Made by a program: the position numbers and the translations under genes. A DNA stretch of 64,000 nt from a virus. Where the stretch lies: positions 1 through 64,000 of IMG/VR virus record IMGVR_UViG_3300018481_000020, one strand, 5' to 3'. Below the pieces are notes generated by a model that made no database searches, was not told where the DNA came from, and saw nothing but the letters and a program-made list of their open reading frames with translations. Positions 30,801 to 38,270 of this stretch are shown here, in pieces. Within the stretch, counting starts at the first letter, position 1, and every line of letters begins with the position of its first letter.

Positions 30801-32137
30801 ACAAGATCGCTCAAGGCGGCACGGTCACCGGCTCTTTCGACATGACTCATGGTCTCGGCTCGTCGTCGCGCATCCCCTCCATCGGAAACGACGGCACCAA
30901 TCTCCTGTTCGCGATCCCCACCACGAGCGACACCCTCTACATTCGGACCTGCCTGCCCACCTTCACCGGCACGCTCGATTCAACCGGACAAATCTACTGC
31001 GGTGCCTACGCCACTACGACGAAGGGGATCATTCGCACATTCGCGGCGGGGCCGACCGGACTCGATCGGTATTACGTCATCTCGGCGGGTGGGTCTTACT
31101 GCCATACGACAGCCGGAGTTCGGACCAACGCGGAGAACTTCTCGCTTGCGGCCGGAAGTTGCAATGGCGCGTTCATCGACACCGCTGGTGGCGGAACGAT
31201 CAAGACCCTGCACAGTGACGGAAAGGTCTACTCCTACACCTGGCTCAGTGGGACCTGGGCTGTCGGTCACTCCTGGTACGGAACCGCTCGTGCACCGAAT
31301 GCGGCAGCAGAGACATTTGCCAAGGTCATCACAGTCACTCCACCTCGGTTTGCCGACTGGACTGTCTCATTGTCCGAGGCACCACCTGGTACTGATGCCG
31401 ACACCGCCAGTCCCAACGCGGCTCGGATCTATGCAGGGCCAGTTGGTGCCCCGACTTTTCAAGACCTCCTGACGAGCGGTGCACCGTGGTCGAAGACCTA
31501 CACGACTCCCTGGCCGGTCACTACGCCGGGTGTTCCTACCAGCAACGGCTTCTCTACCCGTCCAGGTGGACTGGGTGTACTGGAGTCCTGGGCGAAGCAA
31601 ACTGATCTCGTCACACCTATCTGGCGGGTGCAAGGCTCGGGGGATGGGTTCATTGGATCAGCTCTGTCATGGGACTCGACGGGCACTTCCACGGTGCCCA
31701 CGGCGGGCTTCCGTAGCACCACCACCGACCAGACCCTCGCCACTTCCGGTGCGTGGGCTGCGCTCTTGCTCACCGGTACACCCGATCACAACGTCGGTGG
31801 GATCACGTACTCAGCCGGGGTGATCACGGTTCCCGTTGCAGGGATCTACGTGGTCAACATCCTCGTCAACTGGGTGTCGTCCGCAGCCGGTGGTCGACGG
31901 ATCGTTCAACTCGCACGATGGGCCTCAGCGGCGGGTGTACCCGTACTGGGCTTCAACGGCAACTCGCTCGGGCGGCAGGAGATCAGTCCTAACTCATATG
32001 CCACGAACATGCTCGTCATACAGGCCAGCCTTGCGGCTGGAGACAAGCTGAGAACAGATTGCTATCAGTCCTCGGGTGTGTCTCTTGCTATCGACAACAG
32101 CACTCCCGCCCATTTTGACGTTCGCAAGATTGGATAA
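24863..32137 (+). CDS. giant collagen-like tail fibre protein, 2424 aa
   Basis: This is the largest gene in the window and presumably a host-recognition fibre. In order: an N-terminal attachment region; a fibronectin-III-like domain at about residues 205-305; eight tandem modules of roughly 69 residues (about 419-968), each with a YTW(L/V/I)KYA start and a SLIQGPQG collagen-like end; two related TTPGQFLWTRT modules (about 1080-1190); a long central region; and a C-terminal C1q/TNF-like domain (about 2285-2424). No good Shine-Dalgarno precedes ATG 24863. Gly-x-Y stretches predict trimers. Confidence 0.85.
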   Translation: MTFDQAQSPRLGQRTAIESTYVRMFSGTEIPEAAWPGQLIYRNESQGLQIFNGNAWEDVVGGVPGTLTFVGTTIPVAQHAGDIWFDSGNGNLMYVAHSQGADAIVAGEWELVSAEVPAITENTYIYHQDTPPGAGDTPQPKENDFWYETPGNHQYYYVSAAPGTHWVSVRDTGIEQAQEAAEGAQGTADEALGTANEALTAVGAIPPRTDGQVPATSPAVTVTPFALRSVRASWGSVSNAEPVRYQVYVSDAPMPGTTPDPTKLFDTTAALSVVIPATVRKYVRVRAVDEDGGAVSWGAEGNAMPVVFDPVDLVNLTEDVTDYIDQQEIDALAGMESSIAPTIKGYVVEYAVNSSETVAPTTGWSTAQPTRTPGQFIWTRTTVTRHDDTTSTTAPALLTGNTGATGSQGIQGSAGTAGTTYYTWLKYASSATPAAGDMSDSPAGKTYMGIGVGKTSAIESTFYTDYTWSLIQGPQGNQGIPGTPGADGVTTYTWVKYAPNGAPTNLQISDLPAGMTHIGLAFNKTTATESTVATDYTWSLIQGPQGSPGIQGNPGADGITYYTWLKYASSATPAAGDMADLPTGKTYMGIAVGKTSAVESTVYTDYNWSLIQGAQGNQGIPGTPGADGVTTYTWVKYAPNGTPSDAQISDLPAGMTHIGLAFNKTTATESTSAAQYQWSLIQGPQGSPGIPGTPGADGITYYTWLKYASSSTPLAGDMSDSPVGKTYMGIAVGKTSATETTVYADYTWSLIQGPQGNQGIQGPAGADGQPTYTWVKYGTSVAGAGINDSPVGMTYIGLAFNKTTAVESTDPLQYQWSLIQGPQGSQGIQGPAGPNGASLYTWLKYADTPTTGMNDLPAGKTYMGVAYNKTSSTESSTYTDYEWSLIQGPQGNTGIQGPAGANGQPTYTWIKYAPNGTPTDVQISDLPAGMTYIGFAFNKTVAAESTVATDYTWSLIQGPQGNAGTPASMVDLVATTQVLSATAVAGAATTPTTAVVTGTATNTTISTWTFNPDGAGFGAAPAYVSVAGNVVTVTGATMTAKSLAIRATGASGVTDTMTIAKVTASVGISGAPVITYQAGSSATTAPTGSWVTTPPATTPGQFLWTRTITTYTDNSTGTAYAVAAHGTTGTPGTTVTGNVIDYQVGSSGTSVPVSTWVTSPVPVTTPGQFLWTRTTTSYSGGVPSAVSYSVAAHGTSGAAGADAITVVLTNESMNFAGGLTAALGGTEDTGVIAYKGAVQQTIDVGTITVVGAPAGISAAILSGDLSTAPIIRVTTTTGLTATSGTIDVALIVAGQSFTKVISWAVNRTGAQGGQGNQGNSITAVTPYWAQVTTGAAAPTQPTTQATPPAPWVATEPAYASNTEMYTTEKITYSNVTYTYTTVAKSSTYSGMLPKISLIGTSGKAFRGVATYMESSTNLVGNIVIDTPITFTAQMCKFRISGYNYHNLNGTIDLEVAAYAYTTPSVVNASAVNSGNMPVTVRIGRKISTGTMRIIIKSEATSNYWQYPRIANLDAEIGSTTAPDSWLSGWTITRIDEATTLSSSDLVVAPTTANLPADLSSKVQWGASAPVNGSTIGKVGDLYYVKSGTTPNTQIDAIYECTTANNWTIRYVESAAIKNLAVGKITALGTELSKLTGGGHLIDPKPTLVANDPVVGSISWPQFKVKYQEHELTVPLGNTANKWVIYRWSGTAGSIAYSDTRPTLAVGDMILFSNVSGVPFRVFGTVLVDGDMVIDGSLSTKSLIANEIYSDEGYFGKLDANQIEAGSGLINELELIGGLKLNVTTAFPDGTMRLNPREGLFFDHPDPVTGLPTGKKTYIKADGTGSQFIGNATLDNLTVNGGMNLSGANLAISGTVRTLNGYATPTNPVSVTGSHPVNTARASSWWDGTGGARGTTSEYHAGLCDTVGGGEFVTARYGIYGGPYGDIVWGSRIDSTSFIEESLPTGWSPIGGVTRIGGTYYTLCCPRNATGVYTYTSWRIYKIAQGGTVTGSFDMTHGLGSSSRIPSIGNDGTNLLFAIPTTSDTLYIRTCLPTFTGTLDSTGQIYCGAYATTTKGIIRTFAAGPTGLDRYYVISAGGSYCHTTAGVRTNAENFSLAAGSCNGAFIDTAGGGTIKTLHSDGKVYSYTWLSGTWAVGHSWYGTARAPNAAAETFAKVITVTPPRFADWTVSLSEAPPGTDADTASPNAARIYAGPVGAPTFQDLLTSGAPWSKTYTTPWPVTTPGVPTSNGFSTRPGGLGVLESWAKQTDLVTPIWRVQGSGDGFIGSALSWDSTGTSTVPTAGFRSTTTDQTLATSGAWAALLLTGTPDHNVGGITYSAGVITVPVAGIYVVNILVNWVSSAAGGRRIVQLARWASAAGVPVLGFNGNSLGRQEISPNSYATNMLVIQASLAAGDKLRTDCYQSSGVSLAIDNSTPAHFDVRKIG
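26117..27765 (+). repeat. eight tandem fibre modules, alternating A and B types
   Basis: Eight in-frame units of about 190-215 bases encode YTW(L/V/I)KYA..., an (I/V)xDxP.GxT(Y/H)(M/I)G core, then ESTxxxxYxWSLIQG.QG. Odd units share GKTYMGIAVGKTS and even units share GMTHIGLAFNKTT, so two types alternate. Units differ in DNA, indicating age or selection. Copy number may vary among relatives. Confidence 0.85.
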
Positions 32138-32142
32138 CACGG

Positions 32143-32415
32143 ATGGTTGATCTACCCACGTTCACGAACCTCACTGCCGCACAGGCTGCGACACTCCTGG
32201 ACACGTTCAAGCCGTTCGAGGGAGCCACCCAGGCGCAGACACGGGACGCCTATCTTGCAGACCTGCGGGAGTGGCTGATGGCTAAGGCCAAAATCCACCG
32301 ACAAGAAGTCCGAGCAGCTGCACAGGTTCAAGAGGTGATTGCGGAGAACGAACAGATGGAGACCTCGCTACCGGTGGTGGTCAAGCCGACACCGCCAGAA
32401 CCGCCGCCACCGTGA
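32143..32415 (+). CDS. small hypothetical protein, 90 aa
   Basis: This helical protein with a Pro-rich end (PTPPEPPPP) starts 5 bases after the giant fibre gene. Its helix (REWLMAKAKIHRQEVRAAAQVQEVI) may be coiled-coil. It could be a fibre chaperone or accessory protein, judging only from position. Confidence 0.6.
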   Translation: MVDLPTFTNLTAAQAATLLDTFKPFEGATQAQTRDAYLADLREWLMAKAKIHRQEVRAAAQVQEVIAENEQMETSLPVVVKPTPPEPPPP

Positions 32416-32456
32416 CGACTAGCGTGAACTGAGACCATGAACTAGAGGAGGCAGCC

Positions 32457-32783
32457 ATGCCAGGAACCACCCCAGCTCAAGCCTTCCGGATCCCGATCAC
32501 CACGGATGATCCGGATGTGGTCGACGACATCACCCAGCTGGCCAAGATGATCGAGAAGCGGGTGATGGGGGTCTACGCGACCACTGCCGCGCGCGATACC
32601 GCTACCGCGACAGCCGGGGTGGAGGAGGGTATGTTCGCCTTCACTAAGGACGCTAACAAGGTCTGGTACTACGACGGAGCGGCTTGGGTGGCCTTCCCTC
32701 CGCCCCAGCCCACGATCACCTCGGGGACCTCGGTGCCGGCCAACTCCTCGGGTGTCAACGGCGACATCTTCTTCAAGGTGTGA
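32457..32783 (+). CDS. small minor tail protein, 108 aa
   Basis: The sequence opens with a Thr/Pro-rich stretch, then AFRIPITTDDPDVVDDITQLAKMIE, and later WYYDGAAWV. I recall these elements from actinophage minor tail proteins. An AGAGGAGG ribosome site precedes the ATG. It probably decorates the fibre or the baseplate. Confidence 0.6.
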   Translation: MPGTTPAQAFRIPITTDDPDVVDDITQLAKMIEKRVMGVYATTAARDTATATAGVEEGMFAFTKDANKVWYYDGAAWVAFPPPQPTITSGTSVPANSSGVNGDIFFKV

Positions 32784-32784
32784 C

Positions 32785-33894
32785 GTGCCGATCTACCAGA
32801 AGGTCGACGATGTCTGGACCCAGGCCCAGCGTCCCTACGTCCATCTCAATGATGTCTGGACGGCGGGCAAGAACGCCTATGTGAAGCGCAGCGGGGTCTG
32901 GGTCCAAGCCTACGAGTACGACGTGCTCCCACCGAAGCCACCTGAGGTGTCGCTGAGCATCTACGAGGACCGGAATGGCAACAAGCTGGTCACCAGGTGG
33001 ATCAGGGTAGGAATACGCCTGCCCGGGGCCAGCAACGACGCGGACGCTCGCCTGGTGCGGGTGCTGACCGACTACGCGGGGAAAGCGCCCACCACCCAGT
33101 TCGGGGGCACCTGGACTGCCTATTCGGACTCCAGCTACCCCAGCGAGCCGTGGAGCGAGTGGCGCTACAACACCTACGGTGTGCACAAGGACACCAGTGT
33201 TGATATCGGCAAGCAGTGGCCACGCAACGCCAAGGCTGGCACCATCATTGCCGGGGAGCGGTACTACCACTTCGGAGCCTGGAGCCTGGACAACAACGGG
33301 AACTGGAGCATCGGCACCCAGGCCAGGATCTGGGTGCCCAAGGCCTCGGTGGACGCTCCGAACATCATCATCAAGGAAGCCCACGTCCAGCCGGTCTACT
33401 CGGGCTCCTGGACCTCGTCCGGGTACACCTCCGGTTCCCTGGTCCAGCAGAGCTCCCCACGATCCCAGGGCTTGTGGTTCTACGGCCATCAGTTCACCGA
33501 CATGATCGGGGCGCACACCACCTATGGGGAGAGGATCAGCGTTCGGGCTGCCCAGATCTACATCAAGCGCGAGGATGACAATGGTGCGGCGAACGCAAAT
33601 ATCTACCTGTTCCGGACGGGTTACCCCTATATGAGCTCGCTGCCAGCTGCGGGGCAGTACCTCAGCGTTGCGGAAACCGTCAAGCTGGGCACCCTGGCCA
33701 AGGGTCAGGCCAAGTGGTTCGAGCTGCCGGACTCTTTCAAGAACAACCTGAACAAGGACATCAAGGGCATGGGGTTGCACAACAAGGATCCGGTCAAGGC
33801 CACCGCCTTCCCGGAGGACTACTCCTCCGTCGTCGGCACGGCCGTCAATCTGCGGGTCGGTGAGGTGCATATCGTCTGGCAGGAGGAACTGTAG
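32785..33894 (+). CDS. minor tail protein, 369 aa
   Basis: Three tandem Trp/Tyr-containing short repeats open the protein (DVWTQAQRPYVHLNDVWTAG then KNAYVKRSGVWVQA). Strand-rich domains of unknown fold follow. GTG 32785, one base after the preceding stop, is the best start. It is probably part of the tail tip or a fibre, given its neighbours. Confidence 0.65.
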   Translation: MPIYQKVDDVWTQAQRPYVHLNDVWTAGKNAYVKRSGVWVQAYEYDVLPPKPPEVSLSIYEDRNGNKLVTRWIRVGIRLPGASNDADARLVRVLTDYAGKAPTTQFGGTWTAYSDSSYPSEPWSEWRYNTYGVHKDTSVDIGKQWPRNAKAGTIIAGERYYHFGAWSLDNNGNWSIGTQARIWVPKASVDAPNIIIKEAHVQPVYSGSWTSSGYTSGSLVQQSSPRSQGLWFYGHQFTDMIGAHTTYGERISVRAAQIYIKREDDNGAANANIYLFRTGYPYMSSLPAAGQYLSVAETVKLGTLAKGQAKWFELPDSFKNNLNKDIKGMGLHNKDPVKATAFPEDYSSVVGTAVNLRVGEVHIVWQEEL

Positions 33895-33932
33895 AACCAG
33901 GAATGACTAGCCAACACAGTGAGGATGAAGAC

Positions 33933-34331
33933 ATGAGCGAGAAGAAGACGAACCTGGCCGAAGAGAACGCCGAGCGCACGCGCGAGGGCAACCAAGCCAA
34001 TGTGGAGGGCGATGACAACTCCCAAGTGGTAGATGCCGGGGTTCCTGGCCAGATCCAGTACCCCGACCGTGAGGTGTATGCGGAGCGAGCAGCCGCGTTT
34101 GCTGCTGGCAAGGTGGACACCTTGTATCCCGAGGAGGAGACCGGCGACCGCCAGGTCTACAACACCCTCCCCGAGCGGGAGACTGGTGATGAGACCGGGG
34201 AGGAGACCGAGCCGGCTGCGATGCGTGGCATGGGCACCGACCCCAACGAGGACAATGAGGGTGGCGACACCAAGACCGGTGACAAGGACGACGACACCAA
34301 GTCCAGGAGCCAGAAGAGGAAGCAGTCTTGA
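33933..34331 (+). CDS. very acidic low-complexity protein, 132 aa
   Basis: The sequence is rich in Glu, Asp, Asn and Gly, with little hydrophobic core and a short basic end (KSRSQKRKQS). It is probably disordered. I prefer ATG 33933 (MSEKKTNL), with AGGATGA upstream, over ATG 33903. It could be a chaperone or a DNA mimic, but nothing proves this. Confidence 0.55.
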   Translation: MSEKKTNLAEENAERTREGNQANVEGDDNSQVVDAGVPGQIQYPDREVYAERAAAFAAGKVDTLYPEEETGDRQVYNTLPERETGDETGEETEPAAMRGMGTDPNEDNEGGDTKTGDKDDDTKSRSQKRKQS

Positions 34332-34447
34332 GCAGTGGCCGTGGTCCTGAGCCCGAAGACGAGGTCAGTGACGAAGACGTATTTGACCCGGAGGAAGAGG
34401 CTCAGGAAGACGAACCCGAGGCAGAAGAGGATTCCGAAACCCCCTAG
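34328..34447 (+). CDS. 39-residue acidic peptide
   Basis: TTG at 34328 overlaps the upstream stop (TTGA) with AGAGGAAG 6 bases upstream. It encodes about 39 residues dominated by Glu and Asp (FDPEEEAQEDEPEAEED). Like its neighbour it is probably disordered. The start codon is rare, so confidence is limited. Confidence 0.4.
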   Translation: MSSGRGPEPEDEVSDEDVFDPEEEAQEDEPEAEEDSETP

Positions 34448-34459
34448 AGAGAAGATCTG

Positions 34460-34993
34460 ATGTCCACATCGGTGAACGGTTGGCCGGTACTCCAATCAGG
34501 CTCCAAGATGCTGCACAAATGGGATGTACCGGACTGTGACCGGCACTTGATCCTGCGACGGGGCTCGGCTGGGTTCCTATTGATCCACAACGCCACCTTC
34601 ATCGATCGCTTCGTGGAGAGGCTGGACCGGCATGGCTCGGTCTGGGATGAGTGGGGGCACGCGGTCCGTCCGATCAGGGGACAGACCTCGGGTTATTCCA
34701 ACCATGCTTCTGGGACGGCCACCGATCTGAATGCGACAAGGCACCCCAGAGGGGTACGTACCCGGTCAACATGGACCGATCATCAGCTCAGCCAGATCCA
34801 CCGCCGGCTGAAGATGTACGAGGGCTGTCTGACCTTTGGTGGTGACTGGACCAAGATCCCGGATGCGATGCACTGGGAGATCTCCGATGACCTGGGACAC
34901 TGCGAGCGGGTCGCCCGGAGACTGCTGCGCACCAAGATCGGCAAGGCCGTCCTGGATGACAACCCTGGCCAGCGCCGGGTGATCATGTCATGA
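34460..34993 (+). CDS. M15-family peptidase, probable endolysin component, 177 aa
   Basis: The zinc site of VanY/M15 D,D- or L,D-peptidases is visible: SNHASGTATDLN near residues 80-91 with His and Asp, and MHWEI near 137-141 with the final His. It would cut peptide stems of host peptidoglycan. There is no signal peptide, so release would need a holin or tail delivery. It lies just before terminase, not next to a holin. Confidence 0.85.
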   Translation: MSTSVNGWPVLQSGSKMLHKWDVPDCDRHLILRRGSAGFLLIHNATFIDRFVERLDRHGSVWDEWGHAVRPIRGQTSGYSNHASGTATDLNATRHPRGVRTRSTWTDHQLSQIHRRLKMYEGCLTFGGDWTKIPDAMHWEISDDLGHCERVARRLLRTKIGKAVLDDNPGQRRVIMS

Positions 34994-35292
34994 GACCACC
35001 GCCGACCTGCACCATCACTGGCTCGTTCGAGCAAGGAAAGCGTCCGGTCCAGGGCCTGGTCCGGTTCACGCCGGAGCGGCTCTGGGTGATCCAGGAGGGG
35101 ATCGCCTGGGCCGTTCTGGCACCTGAGGTGGTGCTGGAGGCCGATGGCAGCTTCGTGGTGGCGGTGACTCCCACCAACGTCGACCCGGTGCCCTGGCGTT
35201 ACCTCGTGGAGACCCCCGCTGGCAGCTTCAAGATCGCGGTAGCCATGAACGAGATGGGGCACACACTCAGGGAGCTGCTGCAGCGCGGATGA
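34990..35292 (+). CDS. small beta-rich hypothetical protein, 100 aa
   Basis: This strand-rich protein (LVRFTPERLWVI, EVVLEADGSFVVAV, WRYLVETPAGSFKIAV) resembles one small beta-sandwich or Ig-like domain. It overlaps the lysin and terminase genes by 4 bases each. A virion decoration or fibre-cap role is possible. It is not recognised. Confidence 0.6.
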   Translation: MRPPPTCTITGSFEQGKRPVQGLVRFTPERLWVIQEGIAWAVLAPEVVLEADGSFVVAVTPTNVDPVPWRYLVETPAGSFKIAVAMNEMGHTLRELLQRG

Positions 35293-36794
35293 GCCAGATC
35301 GTACTGGGGCGAGGACCGCGCAGCGATGACGAACTGTACGAGCTGGTCAGGACGCTGTGGGGAAAGACCATCCCACGGCACAAGGTCTGCCCGGAGCACG
35401 ACGCCCCCTTCGACGCCTTCGCCGCTGCCTACTTCCGGCGGGGCTCCTCGATCCTGATCCACGGCTCGCGTGGCCTGTCCGGCAAGAGCGTGCTGATGTC
35501 CATCCTGGGACTCACCGTGGCAGCCGTGCGGGGCAGCGACGTGAACATCGTGGGTGGCTCCCTGAACCAGTCGATCAACATCCACAACACCATCAGGGAC
35601 GCTTGGGACTACGAGAACGCACCGAGCTACATGGTCAAGGAGGAGAGCGCGACCAAGATCCACCTGTACAACAAGGCGAAGATCATGCCGCTGACCGCCT
35701 CCCAGAAGTCCGTGCGTGGCCCGCACCCGCCGACCCTGCTGCTGGATGAGATCGACGAGATGGAGCTGCCGATCCTGGACGCGGCGCTGGGCCAGCCGCT
35801 GCCCCAGGAGAACTGGCAGGGCGAGATCATCCGCCCGCAGACCACGATGAGCTCGACCTGGCAGTACCCGGACAAGACCTTCTACACCGTCTACCAGCGG
35901 TTCCTGGAGAAGGGCGACCCGATCTACACCTGGTGCTACAAGGACACCTCCAACCCGATCGACGGCTGGCTGGACCAGGAGACGATCGATGAGAAGAAGC
36001 GGGACATCCCCGCTGAGATGTGGCGAGTCGAGTACGACCTGGGTGAGCCCTCGATCGGGAACCGTGCGATCGACTCCGAATCGGTGGAGCGGATGTTCTG
36101 CCTGGATCCCGAGCCGATCAAGAAGAAGGAGTCCAAGGACTACCTGGAGTACGAGTTCGAGAAGCCGAAGCAGGACGCCGAGTACGTGATCGGTGCGGAC
36201 TGGGCCCAGTCCCAGGACTTCACCGTGATCACCGTGGCCGATGTGACCCGGATGCCGATCAAGGTCGTCTACTGGCTCCGGGTGCGCCGGCAGCCCTACC
36301 CGGTGATGATCGGTCACTTCAACCGGCTGATGAAGGCCTACAACGCCGAGGGCATCCACGACGCCACCGGGCTGGGAGCGGTGGTCGCGGACTACGTGGA
36401 CCGGCGCGCACGGGGCTTCCAGATGGTCGGAGCCCAGCGGGACAACATGCTCAGCGAGTACATCTCCTCGGTGGAGAACGATCGCTGGAGGGTGCCTCGG
36501 GTGCCGATCTTCTACAAGCAGCACCTGTACGCCAGCGTGGAGATGATCTACGCACGCGGGAAGGAGTTCCACCTCCCCGACGAGATCTGTTCGATGGCAC
36601 TGGTCTGGCGGATGGTCAGCAAGCGGGCCATCGCTGCCCAGCCGGTGGTGATCGCCGGCACCAACGATCCGAGCTGGATCGAGAACGAGATGCAGCACAA
36701 CAAGGACGCCCAGCGGAAGCCCGGCAAGTGGGTCGTCGGCTCGGTGCAGAACAAGAGCCTGGAAGCGCCACCCGAGTTCGACCTGATGGTATGA
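35289..36794 (+). CDS. terL: terminase large subunit, 501 aa
   Basis: The packaging motor cuts and pumps DNA into the prohead. The ATPase shows a Walker A variant SRGLSGKS near residues 60-67, Walker B LLLDEIDEM near 150-158, and the nuclease has IGADWAQSQD near 300-309 with its first Asp. A second acidic cluster lies in DATGLG near 358. The length is normal for TerL. It overlaps the upstream gene by 4 bases. Confidence 0.92.
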   Translation: MSQIVLGRGPRSDDELYELVRTLWGKTIPRHKVCPEHDAPFDAFAAAYFRRGSSILIHGSRGLSGKSVLMSILGLTVAAVRGSDVNIVGGSLNQSINIHNTIRDAWDYENAPSYMVKEESATKIHLYNKAKIMPLTASQKSVRGPHPPTLLLDEIDEMELPILDAALGQPLPQENWQGEIIRPQTTMSSTWQYPDKTFYTVYQRFLEKGDPIYTWCYKDTSNPIDGWLDQETIDEKKRDIPAEMWRVEYDLGEPSIGNRAIDSESVERMFCLDPEPIKKKESKDYLEYEFEKPKQDAEYVIGADWAQSQDFTVITVADVTRMPIKVVYWLRVRRQPYPVMIGHFNRLMKAYNAEGIHDATGLGAVVADYVDRRARGFQMVGAQRDNMLSEYISSVENDRWRVPRVPIFYKQHLYASVEMIYARGKEFHLPDEICSMALVWRMVSKRAIAAQPVVIAGTNDPSWIENEMQHNKDAQRKPGKWVVGSVQNKSLEAPPEFDLMV

Positions 36795-36801
36795 GGTAGT
36801 T

Positions 36802-37380
36802 ATGACCAAAAATCTTAATGTGGGCGATGTGATCTGTACCCGCAGCGACAGTCCACAGAGCGCGTGGATCAGGTTCCAAGCCGCGATCATGGGCCGGCCG
36901 AACACCGTCAACCACGTGGCCATCTTCATGGGCCCTGGCTCAGACAATGTTGATCGGGTGATCGAGGCCCGACCAGGTGGAGTGGGCTGGCGTGATGCCG
37001 CCTCCTACCTGGAGGACTACTGGACCATCGACAACTCCGAGCAGCCGAAGACAGCACGCCATCGGGAGAAGATCGGCAAGGCTGCGCTCGCACTGCTGGG
37101 CACCCCGTACGACTGGGTCGGGATCGGGCAGAACGCGATGGAGGCGATCCATGCCCCGGACATCTACCGGAGCAAGCGTTGGAAGAACGGGAAGTCCCCG
37201 GACCACGTGGTCTGCAGCTCGTTGGCTGACTGGGTCTACGCCGAGGCCGGCCTGGCCAACCCGGGCAAGACCGGACGGGGCGACGCACTCACCACCCCAG
37301 GGGACTGGGCCGAGTTCATCGTGACCAAGGCCTGGGAGCGGTTCGAGCGCCCTCGCGGAGTGACACCGTCCGGAGAATGA
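36802..37380 (+). CDS. permuted NlpC/P60-like cysteine peptidase, 192 aa
   Basis: The order His before Cys is that of the circularly permuted papain-like (YiiX/YaeF) group. NHVAIFMG near residue 37 gives the His, VIEARPGGVGW near 53 follows, and VCSSLADWVY near 137 gives the Cys. Such enzymes cleave peptide or amide bonds in peptidoglycan or lipids. It may help lysis or cell-wall entry. Confidence 0.75.
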   Translation: MTKNLNVGDVICTRSDSPQSAWIRFQAAIMGRPNTVNHVAIFMGPGSDNVDRVIEARPGGVGWRDAASYLEDYWTIDNSEQPKTARHREKIGKAALALLGTPYDWVGIGQNAMEAIHAPDIYRSKRWKNGKSPDHVVCSSLADWVYAEAGLANPGKTGRGDALTTPGDWAEFIVTKAWERFERPRGVTPSGE

Positions 37381-37384
37381 AGTC

Positions 37385-37753
37385 ATGGCAGGGATCTCAT
37401 TAGCACCAGCAGTGCTGGACGTGTCTGGGATCAGAGCCGGCGACCGGAACATGTTCCAGCTCACAATCCGGACCAGCGGTACCGCCTTGAACCTGACTGG
37501 ATACGAGATCACCGCTCAGGCTCGCACCACGGCTTCCGCTCCAGCTCACCTCGATGCCGTGGTGACCATCACCAACGAGACCGGTGGGGTTTGTCTGGTC
37601 CGGTGGCCAGGCGAGGCCGTGCGTACCTGGCTGGGCGGGCAGAACTCCGTCAATGGCGTCTGGGATCTCCAGCTGCTCGATTCGGCTGGGAACGATCCCT
37701 GGACGGTACTGACCGGGAGCTTCAAGGCCGAGATGGATGTCACCCATGAGTGA
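37385..37753 (+). CDS. minor tail or fibre-base protein, 122 aa
   Basis: The strand-rich sequence (ALNLTGYEITAQARTTA, then WPGEAVRTWLGGQNSVNGVW) is like the BppU N-terminal and baseplate-attachment family, as in the gene at 23773-24159. It probably anchors a receptor-binding protein. It overlaps the next gene by 8 bases. Confidence 0.6.
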   Translation: MAGISLAPAVLDVSGIRAGDRNMFQLTIRTSGTALNLTGYEITAQARTTASAPAHLDAVVTITNETGGVCLVRWPGEAVRTWLGGQNSVNGVWDLQLLDSAGNDPWTVLTGSFKAEMDVTHE

Positions 37754-38039
37754 GTACGTAGAGATCACCATAGATCTGAACAACTCCCCGGCGGTCACGA
37801 TCCCCGGCGCTTCCGCCGATATCACCTTCACCGCGCCGACACCATCAGTCACTGTGCAGGCCGAGGCCCCTGCGATCACCGTGGGTGTTCCCGGACCTGC
37901 CGGTCCCGGGATGGCAGTGGTGCATCATGGGACAAATCCCAACGTAGCCCGACCTGCAGCCCCCTGGGTGCTCTGGTTGGGCACCGCCACTCCCGCCAAC
38001 GCCCTCGCCTGGGATGCGTGGGAGACCGAGAACATCTAG
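37746..38039 (+). CDS. short collagen-containing structural protein, 97 aa
   Basis: The first half is strand-rich (ITIDLNNSPAVTIPG). A short collagen-like run (VPGPAGPG) precedes a C-terminal motif with HHGTNPNVARP and PWVLWLG, which I recall from minor tail proteins. It is probably a fibre subunit. I start at ATG 37746 inside the end of the previous gene. Confidence 0.6.
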   Translation: MSEYVEITIDLNNSPAVTIPGASADITFTAPTPSVTVQAEAPAITVGVPGPAGPGMAVVHHGTNPNVARPAAPWVLWLGTATPANALAWDAWETENI

Positions 38040-38047
38040 GAGATCTG

Positions 38048-38269
38048 ATGGAAGCCGAACGACCAGTCCGTGGATGCGACATTTGTGGCATCTCGGATGA
38101 CCACCCTCGTCACGTCATCGGCACGGCCGACGGCGGAACTTCGATGCGGCACATGGACTGCTGCCGCGAGGCGGGATGCCCCGATGGCACCTGCGATGTG
38201 GTCACCAAGGGAGCCTTTGATCTTCGTGGTGACGAGCTGGTGCAGCACCTGACAACGAGGAGTGAATGA
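38048..38269 (+). CDS. Cys/His-rich zinc-binding protein, 73 aa
   Basis: CDICG at residues 10-14, HPRHV near 19, and later MDCCREAGCPDGTC give seven Cys and several His, enough for two zinc sites. I recall similar small proteins in actinophage tail regions but no function. AGGAG precedes ATG 38048. It lies among fibre genes. Confidence 0.65.
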   Translation: MEAERPVRGCDICGISDDHPRHVIGTADGGTSMRHMDCCREAGCPDGTCDVVTKGAFDLRGDELVQHLTTRSE

Positions 38270-38270
38270 G

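Noticed and set aside
35199-36947. A 582-codon minus-strand frame opposite the large terminase
   Set aside because: It is the antisense shadow of terL, with low-information, His/Leu/Val-rich translation. No promoter or ribosome site supports it.
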